Assembly: GCA_902797895.1 (NCBI GenBank)
Contig: CADBUS010000069.1
Location: 1 to 7,669, forward strand
Source of the DNA: an uncultured Bacteroidia bacterium
GTDB lineage: Bacteria > Bacteroidota > Bacteroidia > Bacteroidales > UBA932
DNA: 7,669 nt
Direction of reading: 5' to 3'
The position numbers were made by a program, and so were the translations under genes. Positions 6,295 to 7,669 of the stretch are shown piece after piece. The notes under the pieces are model-generated. The model saw only the letters and a list, made by a program, of their open reading frames with translations, made no database searches and was not told the origin of the DNA. Positions within the stretch are counted from its first letter, which is position 1; every line of letters starts with the position of its first letter.

Positions 6295-6401
6295 TGTTTA
6301 GCAGCCTGCTGCCAAACAAACCGCCTCTTTAACCCCCCAGCTGCTACGCAGCAGCCCCCAAGGGGGCATACGGCCCTTTCAGGGCCGGTCGCTAACGCGA
6401 C
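6292..6401. repeat. Cluster of five short hairpins (REP/BIME-like intergenic element)
   Basis: Successive foldbacks are: GTTTGTTT/AAACAAAC at 6292-6321, with GCAG/CTGC inside it; GCTGCT/AGCAGC at 6340-6355; GCCCC/GGGGC at 6354-6367, where CCCCCC at 6333-6338 could compete for the same G run; CGGCCCT/AGGGCCG at 6371-6387; and GTCGC/GCGAC at 6388-6401. Tightly packed GC-rich palindromes between genes resemble REP or BIME elements, which in other bacteria are moved by single-domain Y1 (RAYT) transposases. No transposase is in view, so mobility is inference. Such an element can end or stabilise transcripts between the two facing genes. Confidence 0.7.
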
Positions 6402-6418
6402 GAATTAAGCTATATCAT

Positions 6419-6476
6419 AGCATTAAAACAGTGACGGCAGAGCGTGCTGTCCCACAAGCCTGCAGCACTTAAAGTT
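6419..6476. repeat. 58-bp direct repeat, copy 2
   Basis: This is the second copy of the segment at 6237-6294, with three substitutions. It carries the same 25-bp arm (one end base different), so the tdk coding arm has one adjacent and one distant mirror. In this copy GTGCTG (6444-6449) and CAGCAC (6463-6468) can form their own 6-bp hairpin, which copy 1 has lost through two of the substitutions. A run of 10 T (6481-6490) lies just after it, next to the stop codon of the facing permease gene. Confidence 0.95.
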
Positions 6477-6491
6477 GAGATTTTTTTTTTA

Positions 6492-7669
6492 CTACTTATT
6501 GATGAAACGGTAGCTGAGGCAGGCGGTGACGAAGTAGATTATGGCTTGCGCCCAAAGGGCGAAGAACTCCGGCAGTATGGTGGCAAATTGCGCTCCCATA
6601 GTGTTGAGTTTTACAAAGCCCTGCACTCCGAAAGTACCGGGGAATATATATGAGAAGTATCTCCAAAATGTTGGGAAACTGCTTACAGGCCAGGTAAGGC
6701 CGCTCAAAAAGAGCAGTATAATACTAAAGAAGAGGAACATAACCATACCGGTCTCTCTATTTCTTATAAAGATTGCGCAGGTTTGGGAGAAGAAGATTAC
6801 CGCCATAAGGTATGGCACCATAAATCTGTAGATATCCCACGCGCTGGCATAATGAGGCAGACCGAATAGTCTTGGAACTATTATAAGTATGTAGGCTGCA
6901 ATTATGGAGTAGATAAGAAGGTATGCAAGCCCCTGCCCGATAATATAACGTTGCACTCTCTTTTTTATAGGGTTTCTCTCCTCCGATAACCTTCCGTGCG
7001 TGCTGCTTTCTCTTCTGGTACCATTAATCATTCCAATACCGAGAAAGAGCAACTGATGAATTATAAGTACAAGCACTCCGGGTATAAAGAAGCTGGCAAA
7101 GCCGTTGCCCTCGTTAAAAAGTACTGTCATTTGATTTTGCACCGGCTCTGCTGCAATGAGTGCCTCGTGCTCAGTAAGCCCCTGTTCATTAAGCCTTTGT
7201 ACAGATATGCTTTTACCTTCATCTAACATAACAAGGTTGCAGGCTAAGGCGATGTTCTTGTAAATGAAGAATGTAGCCATATTTACATAGAGTGCTATGG
7301 TGGCTTGCTTTCCATTAGCGAGCTTATTGCTATACTCTTTTGGAATAACCACAATGCCGTGTACCTCTCTGCTTCTGAAGCGGCTGATGGCCTCATCCAT
7401 ATTTATGCAGCCATATAGCTCAACCTCTCTTGTGGCGCTCAGCTTTTTGGCAAACTCTCGGCTCTGTGCGCTACCGCACTCATCTACAACGGCTACGGGT
7501 ATATTATCTACACTCTCATTCAGATATACGAAACCATAGAGTATCGGGTAGCCTATACCTGCAATTATCATAATAAGCAGCACTCCACTATCTCTAAAGA
7601 TAGTTTTAATCTCTTTCCAAGTGATGGTAAAGAGCTGTCTTAAAACATTGCGGTTATATTTATACTTTA
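6492..7669 (-). CDS. ABC-2 type transporter permease (5' end outside window)
   Basis: Membrane subunit of an ABC exporter, probably moving a hydrophobic compound or drug across the inner membrane. The frame stays open to the right edge: codons from 7667 down to 7584 read KYKYNRNVLRQLFTITWKEI and then KTIFRDSG before the apparent GTG at 7583. That GTG is therefore internal and the true start lies beyond 7669. About 391 residues are visible, close to full length for the family. One span lies near the N-terminus (GVLLIMIIAGIGYPILYGF). A large extracytoplasmic domain follows, containing VAVVDE and GIVVIPKEYS. Five more spans occupy the C-terminal half. FLSGLTWPVSSFP and IFPGTFGVQGFVKLNTMGA are characteristic of the YhhJ/YbhR-like branch (ABC2_membrane_3), whose genes usually sit with a second permease, an HlyD-type adaptor and a TolC-type channel; those would lie to the right. 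It faces tdk across the repeat patch. Confidence 0.9.
   Translation of the reverse strand, partial: KYKYNRNVLRQLFTITWKEIKTIFRDSGVLLIMIIAGIGYPILYGFVYLNESVDNIPVAVVDECGSAQSREFAKKLSATREVELYGCINMDEAISRFRSREVHGIVVIPKEYSNKLANGKQATIALYVNMATFFIYKNIALACNLVMLDEGKSISVQRLNEQGLTEHEALIAAEPVQNQMTVLFNEGNGFASFFIPGVLVLIIHQLLFLGIGMINGTRRESSTHGRLSEERNPIKKRVQRYIIGQGLAYLLIYSIIAAYILIIVPRLFGLPHYASAWDIYRFMVPYLMAVIFFSQTCAIFIRNRETGMVMFLFFSIILLFLSGLTWPVSSFPTFWRYFSYIFPGTFGVQGFVKLNTMGAQFATILPEFFALWAQAIIYFVTACLSYRFINK

Noticed and set aside
6444..6653. Forward 69-codon frame across the second direct repeat and the permease end
   Set aside because: It overlaps the well-supported permease in antisense and starts within a repeat; no independent coding signal is seen.
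7581..7583. GTG start for the ABC permease
   Set aside because: The frame continues upstream to the window edge with the basic and amphipathic stretch (TWKEI, FRDSG) that precedes the first span in this family, so the start lies outside.

Overview
The window looks like chromosomal DNA from a member of the Bacteroidales (phylum Bacteroidota). Four things point that way: a large surface lipoprotein built from Mfa/fimbrillin-like and FISUMP-like parts, which is an architecture typical of gut and oral Bacteroidales; start codons preceded by A-rich leaders, mostly without Shine-Dalgarno sequences; exact matches to the Bacteroidota -7 promoter element TAnnTTTG in front of rsmI and tdk; and closest family resemblance (from memory) of RsmI, Tdk and the ABC permease to Bacteroides-type proteins. 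Genus cannot be told from the sequence alone.

Layout, left to right. (1) Positions 1-479 hold no convincing gene. They contain a run of 11 G beside a short palindrome, a GC-rich stretch with competing base-pairing options (227-298), and a strong 15-bp hairpin (399-444) just ahead of the first gene. (2) 480-3785 (+) is a 1101-residue surface lipoprotein, closed by a textbook intrinsic terminator at 3826-3867. (3) Convergent to it, 3866-4939 (-) is a membrane-anchored helix-hairpin-helix (ComEA-like) protein whose linker is a 14-unit, 15-bp tandem repeat. It overlaps the end of rsmI (4875-5615, -), so the two very likely form one transcript. (4) rsmI and tdk (5671-6252, +) diverge from a compact shared promoter region. 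(5) 6211-6476 is a repeat-rich patch. The last 25 bases needed for a perfect palindrome straddle the tdk stop codon, a 58-bp segment is duplicated 182 bp further on, and between the copies lie five closely packed hairpins resembling a REP-type element. (6) 6492 to the right edge (-) is an ABC-2 type permease that continues past the window and lacks only its first residues.

Functionally this is a mixed neighbourhood. rsmI (16S rRNA methylation) and tdk (thymidine salvage) are housekeeping genes. The HhH protein probably binds DNA at the cell envelope. The lipoprotein is probably an adhesin-like or pilus-related surface protein. The permease probably belongs to an exporter whose other parts lie to the right. 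No defence system, CRISPR array, transposase, tRNA or rRNA was seen. The most unusual items are the inverted duplication at the tdk 3' end with the adjacent hairpin cluster, the competing structures in the lipoprotein leader, and the repeat linker in the HhH protein.
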